8,073 nt of DNA from Acetobacteraceae bacterium. Lineage in GTDB: Bacteria; Pseudomonadota; Alphaproteobacteria; Acetobacterales; Acetobacteraceae. Below, in pieces: positions 1 to 6,757 of the stretch (positions are counted from its first letter, which is position 1; every line of letters starts with the position of its first letter). The DNA lies in the NCBI GenBank assembly GCA_027489135.1, contig JAIYAI010000136.1:1-8073 (forward strand), read 5' to 3'. The notes below the pieces were generated by a model. The model was not told the DNA's origin and did not search any database. It saw only the letters and a list, made by a program, of their open reading frames with translations. Both the position numbers and the translations under genes were made by a program.

Positions 1-2
1 AG

Positions 3-1034
3 CAGGCGGCGAAGGTCATGCATGTGAGCAACCTGTACCGCGTGCCCCAGGCCGAGAAGCTGGCCGCGCGGCATGTCGCGGCCTCCTTCGCGGACAGCGT
101 CTTCTTCTGCAACTCGGGCGCCGAGGCGAACGAGGGCATGATCAAGGCCGTCCGCAAGTACAACGCCGAGGAGGGTCACCCCGAGCGCTTCGGGATGATC
201 TGCTTCGAGGGCGCCTTCCACGGCCGCACCATCGCGACCCTGGCCGCCACCGGGAACGAGAAGTACCTCGCCGGCTTCGGCCCGCCCGTGCAGGGCTTCA
301 AGCATGTGCCCTTCGGCAACATGAACGCCGTGCGCGACGCCATCGATGGGTCCATCGGCGGCATCCTGGTGGAGCCGATCCAGGGCGAGGGCGGCGTGCG
401 TCCGGCTTCGCTCGACTTCCTGCGCCAGCTCCGCGCCGCCTGCGACGAGTACGGCATCCTGCTGGCGATGGACGAGGTCCAGACCGGCATGGGCCGCTCC
501 GGCAAGCTCTGGGCCCACCAGTGGGCCGGGATCGAGCCGGATGTCATGTCCTCCGCCAAGGGGATCGGCGGCGGCTTCCCGCTCGGTGCCATCCTGGCGA
601 AGGAGAAGGTGGCCAAGCACCTCAAGGCTGGCACCCATGGCTCGACCTATGGCGGCAACCCGCTGGCCTGCGCGGCCGGCAATGCCGTGCTGGACGTGAT
701 CCTGGCGCCGGGCTTCCTCGACCAGGTCGATCGCGTGGCGCGCCATCTCTGGCGCGGCTTCCTCGGCCTGGCGGACCGCCACCCGAAGGTGATCGAGGGC
801 GTGCAGGGCGCCGGGCTGCTGCTCGGCCTCAAGCTCCGCCCCGAGGTCTCGAACGGGGAGATGCAGGGCGCGGCCGCGGCCGAGGGCCTGCTGACGGTCG
901 CCGCGGGGATGAACGTGCTGCGCGTTGCGCCGCCGCTCATCATCACGGAGGCCGAGGCCGACGAGGCGGTCCGCCTGCTCGACCGCGCCTGCCTGCGGAT
1001 GACACCGGGGGCGGAGAAGGCGGCGGCCCAATGA
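3..1034 (+). CDS. argD: Acetylornithine aminotransferase (ArgD), 5'-truncated by window edge
   Basis: PLP-dependent class III aminotransferase that makes N-acetylornithine from N-acetylglutamate semialdehyde and glutamate in cytoplasmic arginine synthesis; many ArgD proteins also act in lysine synthesis. The frame is open from base 3, and the residues before the first ATG (base 18) continue the family's conserved HVSNLY region. The true start is therefore upstream, with roughly 50 residues missing compared with the usual 390-400. Visible motifs in order are NSGAEANE (cofactor phosphate binding, about 111-134), FHGRT, the DEVQTGMGRSG segment carrying the cofactor-contacting Asp, and SSAKGIGGGFPLGA with the Schiff-base Lys encoded at 558-560. 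A late TYGGNPLACAA motif is typical of the family. The TGA stop overlaps the argF start as ATGA, so the two are translationally coupled. ArgD versus another ornithine/acetylornithine transaminase is settled mainly by the adjacent argF. Confidence 0.95.
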   Translation, partial: QAAKVMHVSNLYRVPQAEKLAARHVAASFADSVFFCNSGAEANEGMIKAVRKYNAEEGHPERFGMICFEGAFHGRTIATLAATGNEKYLAGFGPPVQGFKHVPFGNMNAVRDAIDGSIGGILVEPIQGEGGVRPASLDFLRQLRAACDEYGILLAMDEVQTGMGRSGKLWAHQWAGIEPDVMSSAKGIGGGFPLGAILAKEKVAKHLKAGTHGSTYGGNPLACAAGNAVLDVILAPGFLDQVDRVARHLWRGFLGLADRHPKVIEGVQGAGLLLGLKLRPEVSNGEMQGAAAAEGLLTVAAGMNVLRVAPPLIITEAEADEAVRLLDRACLRMTPGAEKAAAQ

Positions 1035-1987
1035 GCGCAGCGCTGCGCGCGCTCGACGGCGGGGGGAAGCCTTCCCCCCGCCACTTCCTCGAGATCATGG
1101 ACCACGAGCCGGCGGTGCTGCGCCGCATGCTCGACCTCGCCGAGCGCGCGAAGCGCGGCGAGGTGGCGGGCAAGCCGCTCGCCGGCAAGACCGTCGCGCT
1201 GATCTTCGAGAAGCCCTCCACCCGCACGCGTGTGAGCTTCGAGGTTGGCATCCGCCAGCTCGGTGGTGACGTGGTGGTGCTGACCTCGCGCGACATGCAG
1301 TTGGGGCGCGGCGAGACGCCGGCGGACACCGCGCGCGTGCTCTCGCGCTACGTCGATGCGATCATGCTGCGCACCGACGACGTCCGGAAGATCCGCGAGT
1401 TGGCGGAATACGCGACGGTGCCGGTGATCAACGGCCTCACCGACGTCTCCCACCCCTGCCAGATCATGGCCGACGTGATGACCTTCGAGGAGCATCGCGG
1501 CACCATCGCAGGCCAGGTCGTCGCCTGGACCGGGGACGGCAACAACGTGGCGCAGAGCTTCATCCAGGCCGCGGCGCGCTTCGGCTTCACGCTCCGCATC
1601 GCCACGCCGCCCGAACTTGCCCCCCCGGCCGAGCTGATCGACTGGGCGCGCAAGGAAGGGGCCAGGATCGAGCTGACCTCGGACCCTGTCGCGGCGGTGA
1701 AGGATGCGCGCTGCGTCGTCACCGACACCTGGGTCTCCATGTCGGACGAGAAGCCGGATGCCGGCACGATCAACCGGCACAACCTCCTCGCGCCCTACCA
1801 GCTCAACGCGGCGCTGCTGGCCAAGGCGGCGCCCGATGCGATCGTGATGCACTGCCTGCCCGCGCATCGCGGGGAGGAGATCACCGACGAGGTGATGGAC
1901 GGTCCGCAGAGCGTGGTGTTCGAAGAGGCGGAGAACCGGCTGCACGCGCAGAAGGGCGTGCTGCTCTGGGCGCTTGGGGCAGGGTGA
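1031..1987 (+). CDS. argF: Ornithine carbamoyltransferase (ArgF)
   Basis: Cytoplasmic enzyme joining carbamoyl phosphate and ornithine to give citrulline, the sixth step of arginine synthesis. The 318 residues match the usual 305-335. The carbamoyl-phosphate loop S63-T-R-T-R67 lies near the N-terminus, followed by H141-P-C-Q144. The ornithine-side motif is D232-T-W-V-S-M237, and H274-C-L-P277 carries the catalytic-site cysteine. The SMG/SMSDE-type loop and HCLP identify ornithine rather than aspartate carbamoyltransferase. The frame is open well upstream, but the ATG at 1031 fits the family N-terminus, overlaps the argD stop by 4 bases, and has a purine-rich GGAGAAGG at 1013-1020. The gene ends in a GTGA overlap with the next gene. 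No truncation or lost active-site residue is visible. Confidence 0.97.
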   Translation: MSAALRALDGGGKPSPRHFLEIMDHEPAVLRRMLDLAERAKRGEVAGKPLAGKTVALIFEKPSTRTRVSFEVGIRQLGGDVVVLTSRDMQLGRGETPADTARVLSRYVDAIMLRTDDVRKIRELAEYATVPVINGLTDVSHPCQIMADVMTFEEHRGTIAGQVVAWTGDGNNVAQSFIQAAARFGFTLRIATPPELAPPAELIDWARKEGARIELTSDPVAAVKDARCVVTDTWVSMSDEKPDAGTINRHNLLAPYQLNAALLAKAAPDAIVMHCLPAHRGEEITDEVMDGPQSVVFEEAENRLHAQKGVLLWALGAG

Positions 1988-3108
1988 GCGGCGCGCCGGC
2001 GCCGCCGGCCATCCGCGCCGGGCGTATCATCGCCCAGCGCCTTTTCGAACTGGCCTATGCCATCGACCTGCCGCGCGCGGAACGGCTCTGGGCGGAGCGT
2101 GGCCCGGGCGGCCGGCGGCGGCTGACCTCGACCCCCGCCAAGGCCGTCGCCTTCGGCGTCGCGCCGCTGGACCTCGTGCTGGGGGAGGTCGGGCTCGATC
2201 TCGGCGACACGCGCCTCGAGGCCGTCGCGACCGCCCGGCTCTATGATTTCGGCGTCGTCACGCTGGCGCTGTCGGTCGCCGCGGACGACCTCTCCTGGGC
2301 CGGCTTTGCCGCGCGGCTCGACGCCATGGATGCGCGGCTCGGCCCCGATGCGGCGGATGCGCCCTGGGCGGCCTTGCTGGCGACCCTCCGCGATGCCGTG
2401 GGCGGCGCCCTCGACCGGCCCAATGCCACGCCGATCGAGGAGGACTACCTCGTCGGCATGATCACCGCCTTCGACGCGCCGCTGGCGGCTGAAGCGCTGC
2501 TGTCCCGCGCCGACTTCGCGCCGCTGCTGGTCGGCGCGCAGCCCCGGCCGCTGTCGGAGGGCGCCCGCGCGGACCTCCTGCGTCCGCGCTTCTCCTGGCA
2601 CGAGGACGACCTCGTCGTGCTCGGCTGGGACCGCGCCATCCTGGTCGAGCCGCGCGGCGAGACCGACGTGCTCGACGTGCTGGAAGTGGCGAACGCCCAG
2701 CTGCTCGAGATGCGCTTCTACGACGAGATGCTGGATGCCGAGTTGCCGCGCATGTACGAGCTGGTCGCGGCGGCGCGGCGCGGGGCGCGACTGCTGGCGG
2801 GGCGGCGCTACGCCGGGTTGGCGCGCCAGCTCAATGCGCTGGTGGCCGAGGTGACCGAGCAGACCGAGCGCGTGGACAACGCGCTGCAGGTGACCGAGGA
2901 CGTCTACCTCGCCAGGGTCTATGCCGCAGCCATGACGCTGTTCCGTGTGCCGGTGGTGGGCGATGCGGTGGACCGCAAGCTGGCCGTGATCCGCGACACC
3001 TATCGCAGCCTGCACGAGGAAGCCGCCGGCGCCCGGGCCGAGCTGCTGGAGATCGCCATCGTGCTGCTGATCGTCAGCGAGATCGTGCTGTCACTCCTGC
3101 GGCACTGA
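1984..3108 (+). CDS. RMD1/DUF155-like (COG1723-like) C-terminally membrane-anchored protein
   Basis: A 374-residue protein of unknown biochemical role. I assign it tentatively to the RMD1/YagE (DUF155, COG1723) group by overall architecture. An N-terminal alpha/beta region contains a YDFGVV strand (87-92). A WHEDDLVVLGWDRAILVEP-like strand pair lies near 205-223. A helical segment rich in Leu and Glu (about 228-262, VLEVANAQLLEMRFYDEML) follows, then a long amphipathic, probably coiled-coil stretch (about 275-350). A single C-terminal hydrophobic helix (about 354-372) carries a buried-type Glu (E366), after which only two residues remain. In eukaryotes RMD1/RMND1 relatives are mitochondrial or membrane-associated and linked to translation and division; no enzyme activity is established. 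The start is GTG at 1984, overlapping the argF TGA as GTGA; the ribosome site is weak, so translational coupling is likely. The gene is clearly real (start overlap, codon bias); the family call is less sure. Confidence 0.75.
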   Translation: MSGAPAPPAIRAGRIIAQRLFELAYAIDLPRAERLWAERGPGGRRRLTSTPAKAVAFGVAPLDLVLGEVGLDLGDTRLEAVATARLYDFGVVTLALSVAADDLSWAGFAARLDAMDARLGPDAADAPWAALLATLRDAVGGALDRPNATPIEEDYLVGMITAFDAPLAAEALLSRADFAPLLVGAQPRPLSEGARADLLRPRFSWHEDDLVVLGWDRAILVEPRGETDVLDVLEVANAQLLEMRFYDEMLDAELPRMYELVAAARRGARLLAGRRYAGLARQLNALVAEVTEQTERVDNALQVTEDVYLARVYAAAMTLFRVPVVGDAVDRKLAVIRDTYRSLHEEAAGARAELLEIAIVLLIVSEIVLSLLRH

Positions 3109-3161
3109 CCTGCCGCGCGATACGCCGCAGCCGCCGGGTGTGGCAGGCCGGCGCCACCGCG

Positions 3162-3169
3162 CCTAGATT
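3162..3169 (+). promoter_or_regulatory. Possible -10 element (CCTAGATT) for hslO
   Basis: CCTAGATT lies in the 87-base gap before hslO, 34 bases ahead of its GTG. TAGATT would serve as a -10 hexamer. The best -35 candidate (GTGGCA, 3140-3145, 18-base spacing) matches TTGACA at 4 of 6 positions. A related CCTAGGCT precedes the Rid gene. Assignment is by position and motif similarity only. Confidence 0.35.
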
Positions 3170-3195
3170 GGGCGGAACACCGAGGTTCCCGTAAC

Positions 3196-4179
3196 GTGTC
3201 CGACCCCACCCAGCCGTCCGGCACGCCGGACTTCCTCCAGCATGATCGCCCGCCGGTACCCGACATCGTGGTGCCGCGCGGCGTGCAGCCCTTCCACCTC
3301 CATCACCAGCCCGTGCGTGGCCGGCTGGTCCGGCTTGGCCCCCTGGCCGACGCGCTGCTGACCCGTCACGATTCGCATCCCGCGGTGACACGGATGATGG
3401 GGGAGGCATTGGCGCTGACCGCAGGCCTCGCGGCGGCGCTCAAATTCGAGGGCAGCTTCTCGCTCCAGGCGAAGGGCGACGGCGCCGTGCCGATGCTGCT
3501 GGCGGACTGTACCGAGAGTGGCCAGTTGCGCGGTTACGCCCGGCCCGAGCCCGGCAAGCTGGAGGCGGCGCTGGCCGTGGAGGCAGCGCCCGAAGCCGGC
3601 GCACTGCTCGGAAAGGGCTACCTTGCCTTCACCTGCGACCAGGGTCCGGAGATGGACCGCTACCAGGGCATCGTCGGGATCGAGGGCGCGACCCTGACCG
3701 AGATGACGGAGCATTATTTCCGCACCTCCGAGCAGCTGCGCACCTACGTCCGGCTCGCCTGCGACCACACCGCGACAGGCTGGCGCGCCAGCGCCTTCAT
3801 TATGGAGCGGGTCGCCGGCGAGGGCGGGATCGACCCCGACCTCGACACGGAGGCGCAGGACGAGGCCTGGCGGACGGCGGTGGCGCTGGCCACCACGCTG
3901 AAGCCGGAGGAGATGCTGGATGACGCCCTGCCCTCGGCGCAGCTGCTGCATCGTCTCTTCGGCCTCGAGGGCGGGCTGGAACTCGACCGTCCGCGCGCCC
4001 TCTCCTATGGCTGCCGCTGCTCGCGCGCGCGGCTGGCCGGCGTGCTGCAGGGCTTTCCGGCCGAGGATCTCGACCACATGGCCGACGAGGGGGGCGCCAT
4101 CACCATGACCTGCGAGTTCTGCAACCTCGCCTTCCGCTTCGACCGGGCGGACGTGCAGGCCGCGGCGGGCCGCGCCTGA
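3196..4179 (+). CDS. hslO: Redox-regulated holdase chaperone Hsp33
   Basis: Cytoplasmic chaperone that is zinc-bound and inactive when reduced; when oxidants break its zinc centre it unfolds, dimerises and holds unfolding proteins. The 327 residues include the N-terminal VQPFHL...VRGRLVRLG segment, the conserved LALTAGLAAALKFEG...SLQAKGDG region, and GYLAFTCDQG...YQGIVGIEG...YFRTSEQL. The C-terminal redox switch is intact: C273-x-C275, 30 residues, then C306-x-x-C309, the CxC/CxxC zinc motif that defines the family. The start is a GTG at 3196 with GAGG at 3182-3185; the roughly 25 residues before VQPFHL are a low-complexity, Pro-rich leader longer than in E. coli Hsp33, so a later start is conceivable. 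The next gene starts 2 bases after the stop, so the two are probably co-transcribed. hslO near argD-argF is a recurrent alphaproteobacterial arrangement. Confidence 0.96.
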   Translation: MSDPTQPSGTPDFLQHDRPPVPDIVVPRGVQPFHLHHQPVRGRLVRLGPLADALLTRHDSHPAVTRMMGEALALTAGLAAALKFEGSFSLQAKGDGAVPMLLADCTESGQLRGYARPEPGKLEAALAVEAAPEAGALLGKGYLAFTCDQGPEMDRYQGIVGIEGATLTEMTEHYFRTSEQLRTYVRLACDHTATGWRASAFIMERVAGEGGIDPDLDTEAQDEAWRTAVALATTLKPEEMLDDALPSAQLLHRLFGLEGGLELDRPRALSYGCRCSRARLAGVLQGFPAEDLDHMADEGGAITMTCEFCNLAFRFDRADVQAAAGRA

Positions 4180-4181
4180 GC

Positions 4182-4811
4182 ATGGGTGCACCAGGGGACA
4201 TGGCAAGGATCGGCCGGCGCCGCCTGGCCTGGCTGCTACCCGCCGGCGTCGCCGCCTGCGCGGACACCGCCCCGCCTGAGCGGCCGCTCGGCCCTATCGG
4301 CTTCGACTACCTCCTCCCCCTGCCCTTGCAGGTGGCGAGCCTGGCGGTGGAGCCCGGCAACCCGCCGGTGCCGCCCGGCGACATCGGCCGGACGCTGACC
4401 ACCCCACCGGCCGAGGCAGTGCGGATCATGGCGCGCGACCGGCTGTCCGCCGTGGGTACCGCCGGGGGCAGCGCGACCTTCCGCGTCACCCAGGCCAGCG
4501 TCGTCCGCCAGGGCTCGGCCATCCTGTGCCAGCTCGGCTGCCGGCTGGAGATCGCGAGCGGCACGGAGGCGGGTGGAAGCGGCTTCGCCGAGGCGAATGC
4601 CCGCGCCCAGGTGAGCGGCGCCGATGCCTCCCGCCCCCAGGCGGCCGACCGCCTCCTGCGCCGCGCGATGGACCTGCTGAACGTCGAGTTCGAATACCAG
4701 GTGAAGCGCAACCTCAGGCGCTGGCTGGTCACGGTGGCGCCGGGCAGCCGCGGCGCCCTGCCCGCCCCTGCGGCGGGCGAGGTCGAGCGCGAGGACCTGC
4801 CGCGGTCCTGA
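4182..4811 (+). CDS. Predicted lipoprotein of unknown function, downstream of hslO
   Basis: A 209-residue protein I do not recognise beyond similarity in style to uncharacterised acetic-acid-bacterial proteins. The N-terminus has a twin-arginine-like RRR stretch (12-14), a short hydrophobic segment (15-25) and a lipobox-like V-A-A-C ending in C26, followed by ADTAPPERP, so export and lipidation are likely. The mature part is mixed: a Pro-rich linker near 58-78, then an alpha/beta segment with C116 and C120 in QLGCRLE context, and a C-terminal amphipathic helix region (about 155-185) ending in NLRRWLV. The predicted ATG is 2 bases after the hslO stop. An in-frame ATG at 4200 (M7) would give a more compact lipoprotein signal (MARIGRRRLAW...), but AGGGG sits only 2 bases before it, so the start is uncertain. 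Membrane choice (inner or outer) cannot be read. Coupling to hslO suggests shared expression, not necessarily shared function. Confidence 0.8.
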   Translation: MGAPGDMARIGRRRLAWLLPAGVAACADTAPPERPLGPIGFDYLLPLPLQVASLAVEPGNPPVPPGDIGRTLTTPPAEAVRIMARDRLSAVGTAGGSATFRVTQASVVRQGSAILCQLGCRLEIASGTEAGGSGFAEANARAQVSGADASRPQAADRLLRRAMDLLNVEFEYQVKRNLRRWLVTVAPGSRGALPAPAAGEVEREDLPRS

Positions 4812-4840
4812 CGGTCCCCTCGCGCCCCACCCCGGCATGG

Positions 4841-4848
4841 CCTAGGCT
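4841..4848 (+). promoter_or_regulatory. Possible -10 element (CCTAGGCT) for the Rid gene
   Basis: CCTAGGCT lies 41 bases before the Rid-family ATG, in the same position class as CCTAGATT upstream of hslO. TAGGCT could be a -10 hexamer giving a leader of roughly 27 bases. No convincing TTGACA-like -35 is visible at 16-18 bases spacing, so confidence is low. Confidence 0.3.
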
Positions 4849-4869
4849 TCGCGCCGCGCAACCCCGCCG

Positions 4870-4875
4870 GGAGGA
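4870..4875 (+). promoter_or_regulatory. Strong Shine-Dalgarno (GGAGGA) fixing the Rid gene start
   Basis: GGAGGA sits 6 bases before the ATG at 4882 and is the best ribosome binding site in the window. It supports this ATG as the start and independent translation from the upstream lipoprotein gene. Confidence 0.8.
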
Positions 4876-4881
4876 CACGCC

Positions 4882-5271
4882 ATGCCGACGCTGACACAGG
4901 TAAACCCGCCGACCGTGCACTCCACGGGCGGCCGCTACGCCCACGCAGTCCGCGTCGAGGGCGCGGCCAGGCGCCTTGTCATCTCCGGCCAGATCGGCGT
5001 CGCACCGGATGGGACGATCATTGACGACCCGGTGAAGCAGATCGATCAGGCGCTGGCCAACCTGAAGGCGATCCTCGCGGCGGAGGGGCTGACCTTCCAC
5101 GACGTGGTGAAGATGACCGTCTTCCTGACCGATCCCGCGCTGATCCCGGCCTGGCGCACGGCGCGGGGCACGGCGATGGACGGCGCCGTCTCCGCCTCCA
5201 CCCTGCTGGTGGTGGCCGGGCTGGCCGACCCGCGCTTCAAGGTCGAGATCGAGGCCGAGGCAGCGGCTTGA
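4882..5271 (+). CDS. RidA/YjgF/YER057c/UK114 family protein, non-canonical (no catalytic Arg)
   Basis: A 129-residue single-domain Rid protein, the normal length, expected to form a cytoplasmic trimer with clefts at subunit interfaces. Family marks are LVISGQIGVAPDGTI (32-46), the helix DQALANLKAILAAEGL (55-70), DVVKMTVFLTD (74-84), the central W91-R-T-A-R segment and the C-terminal VEIEAEA strand (121-127). Canonical RidA hydrolyses 2-aminoacrylate and other enamine/imine products of PLP enzymes using an Arg (R105 in E. coli, in a PAR-S context). Here the matching stretch is S-A-S106-T, so Ser stands where that Arg should be. It is therefore more like the Rid subgroups without that Arg, whose activities are less defined. 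The deaminase role should not be assumed. It has its own ribosome site and a possible promoter. Confidence 0.9.
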   Translation: MPTLTQVNPPTVHSTGGRYAHAVRVEGAARRLVISGQIGVAPDGTIIDDPVKQIDQALANLKAILAAEGLTFHDVVKMTVFLTDPALIPAWRTARGTAMDGAVSASTLLVVAGLADPRFKVEIEAEAAA

Positions 5272-5308
5272 CCGAGGGTCTCCTGGATTAGGAAAAGCGC
5301 ACTCACGG

Positions 5309-5314
5309 TATAGT
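5309..5314 (+). promoter_or_regulatory. Possible -10 box (TATAGT) before the beta-helix gene
   Basis: TATAGT is the closest match to TATAAT in any intergenic region here and lies in the most AT-rich stretch of the window (about 5284-5340), 91 bases before the chosen start. No good -35 is seen at 16-18 bases spacing, so an activator or another sigma factor may be needed if it is real. Confidence 0.35.
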
Positions 5315-5323
5315 CGCGGGTAC

Positions 5324-5339
5324 GGATTGGCCGCAATCC
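5324..5339 (+). repeat. Perfect dyad GGATTG-GCCG-CAATCC in the leader of the beta-helix gene
   Basis: A 6-base perfect inverted repeat (5324-5329 with 5334-5339) around a 4-base loop, starting 10 bases after the TATAGT box. The right arm can instead pair with CTGGATT at 5283-5289 (7 bp with 5335-5341). It could be an operator near the transcription start or a small RNA hairpin. The function is inferred; the symmetry is seen directly. Confidence 0.45.
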
Positions 5340-5395
5340 AGGGTTGTCGCCCCGGTTCACGCATGCGAGAGCCTTGCGCATACAGGGCGCAGGGC

Positions 5396-5399
5396 AGGA
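5396..5399 (+). promoter_or_regulatory. Shine-Dalgarno (AGGA) choosing the ATG at 5405
   Basis: AGGA ends 5 bases before the ATG at 5405, within a purine-rich AGGGCAGGA. It favours this start over an upstream in-frame TTG at 5327, whose extra 26 residues do not look like the family. Confidence 0.65.
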
Positions 5400-5404
5400 C
5401 CGGC

Positions 5405-6718
5405 ATGAGCATTCTGACCGTCGGGGCGGGCGGGCAATTCACGACCATCGCCGCCGCCGTCGCCGCGGCGCGGGACGGCGACACCGTGCAGGTCCAAGCC
5501 GGGACCTATGTGAACGACTTCGTCACGGTGAATGCGAAGATCACCATCGCCGCGGTGGGCGGCATGGCGCATCTGCTGGCCACCGTGCCGCCGCCGAACG
5601 GCAAGGGCATCATCGTCACCAACACCGACGTCACCCTGGACCACCTGGAGATCTCGGGCGCGAAGGTGGCGGACGGCAATGGGGCGGGCGTGCGCTACCA
5701 GGGCGGCGCGCTGTTGATGACCGACTGCTACGTGCACGACAACCAGGACGGCCTCCTGGCCAATCCGGTTGCCGGCGGCCGCATCACCATCCGCGACAGC
5801 GAGTTCGCCCACAACGGCGCCGGCGACGGCTACACCCACAACATCTATGTCGGCCGCATCGCCAGCCTGACGATCGAGGATTGCTACATCCACGATGCGG
5901 TGGTGGGGCACGAGATCAAGAGCCGCGCAGACGCCACCATCATCACCGGCAGCCGCATCGTCGACGGGCCGACGGGCACGGCCAGCTACAGCATCGACCT
6001 GCCGAACGGCGGCAAGGCGCTGGTCGCCGGCAACCTGATCGAACAGGGGCCGCGGTCGCAGAACCCGGCGATCGTGCATTTCGGCGGCGAAGGATTCGAC
6101 TATCCCGGATCGAGCCTCGAGCTCGCCGGGAACATCGTGGTGAACGACCTCGCTTCGCCCAGCGCGCGGCTGCTGCTGAACCAGACCACCGTGACGGCGA
6201 GCGTGCATGACAACGCGATCTGGGGCCTCGGGACGGGCGGCATCGCCAGCGGCCCGGCCACGCTCTCCGGCAACCGCTTGCTCGACGCGGCGCCCGCGAT
6301 CGACACCAGTGCGCCCTGGGCGCAGGGTGTCATGCTGACCGGGACCGCGGAGGCCGACCTGCTCCTGGGCGGCGCGTCCGCCGACACCATCAGCGGCCTT
6401 GGTGGCCGCGACACGCTGGCGGGCGGGGGCGGCGCCGATCTCTTCGTCTTCGGCTCGGTGGCGGATCGTCCGGACCGCATCACCGATTTCGACGCTGCGG
6501 CGGGCGACCGCATCGATCTGCGCGACGTCTTCGCATCGGCGGCGCATCCCGCCGACCTTGCGGGACTGCAGGCGCAGGGGTTTCTGCGCCTCGTCGAGAG
6601 GGTGGAGGGCGTGCGCCTGCGGGTCGATGCCGATGGTGGCGGCGACGGTTTCGTACTGCTCGCGCAGATCGACGGCGCGACCAGGGCCGCGCTGGGCGAC
6701 GTCTTCCTGATCGCCTGA
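5405..6718 (+). CDS. Right-handed beta-helix protein with C-terminal RTX-type calcium-binding/secretion tail
   Basis: A 437-residue protein in two parts. Residues 1-300 look like a right-handed parallel beta-helix: the opening VGAGGQFTTIAAAVAAA...GDTVQVQAGTY is typical of pectin-lyase-fold proteins. Repeated short strands follow (TVNAKITIAAVGG, TDVTLDHLEISGA, GRITIRDSEF, ASLTIEDCYIHDA, ATIITGSRI, KALVAGNLIEQG, SSLELAGNIVVND, ATLSGNRLLD). Blocks HNIYVG (145-150), GHEIKSR (168-174), SYSIDLPNGG (194-203) and IVHFGGEG (223-230) look strongly constrained and may form the binding face. Residues 313-350 hold about three degenerate GGxGxDxxx nonapeptides (GGASADTIS, GLGGRDTLA, GGGGADLFV), then VADRPDRITDFDAAAGDRIDL, as at the C-terminus of serralysin-type exported proteins. 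There is no N-terminal signal peptide, which fits type I secretion through a C-terminal signal. The substrate is unknown; a polysaccharide is a guess from the fold. No transporter genes are in the window. Confidence 0.85.
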   Translation: MSILTVGAGGQFTTIAAAVAAARDGDTVQVQAGTYVNDFVTVNAKITIAAVGGMAHLLATVPPPNGKGIIVTNTDVTLDHLEISGAKVADGNGAGVRYQGGALLMTDCYVHDNQDGLLANPVAGGRITIRDSEFAHNGAGDGYTHNIYVGRIASLTIEDCYIHDAVVGHEIKSRADATIITGSRIVDGPTGTASYSIDLPNGGKALVAGNLIEQGPRSQNPAIVHFGGEGFDYPGSSLELAGNIVVNDLASPSARLLLNQTTVTASVHDNAIWGLGTGGIASGPATLSGNRLLDAAPAIDTSAPWAQGVMLTGTAEADLLLGGASADTISGLGGRDTLAGGGGADLFVFGSVADRPDRITDFDAAAGDRIDLRDVFASAAHPADLAGLQAQGFLRLVERVEGVRLRVDADGGGDGFVLLAQIDGATRAALGDVFLIA

Positions 6719-6757
6719 GGCCGACCCGCTCCGGACTGTCGTTCACGGCGCGCAGGC

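Noticed and set aside
647..1945. Long open frame on the minus strand opposite argD and argF (432 codons)
   Set aside because: It is Arg/His/Gly-rich with no recognisable domain and lies wholly opposite two certain genes. Long antisense open frames are expected where third codon positions are nearly all G or C.
1795..3015. Long open frame on the minus strand opposite the RMD1-like gene (406 codons)
   Set aside because: The composition is His/Arg/Gln-rich and low-complexity, with no family match. The plus-strand frame has the operon overlap and a clear domain and helix pattern.
3163..4206. Long open frame on the minus strand opposite hslO (347 codons)
   Set aside because: The plus strand encodes an unmistakable Hsp33 with its four zinc cysteines; the minus frame shows no motif.
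5291..5315. EcfG-type general stress promoter (GGAA with spaced CGTT) before the beta-helix gene
   Set aside because: GGAAA is present at 5291-5295, but no CGTT or close variant occurs at 16-17 bases spacing.
5327..5404. Upstream TTG start adding 26 residues to the beta-helix protein
   Set aside because: The extra residues are not signal-peptide-like, they run through the dyad and leader, and the ATG at 5405 has a well-placed AGGA.
6341..6454. A DNA-level tandem repeat encoding the RTX nonapeptides
   Set aside because: The repeat is at protein level only and degenerate; the bases do not repeat closely enough to call a tandem DNA repeat.
5357..6547. Long open frame on the minus strand opposite the beta-helix gene (396 codons)
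   Set aside because: It is a Val/Asp/Arg-rich mirror of the beta-helix coding pattern without a domain, and the plus frame carries strand repeats and RTX motifs.
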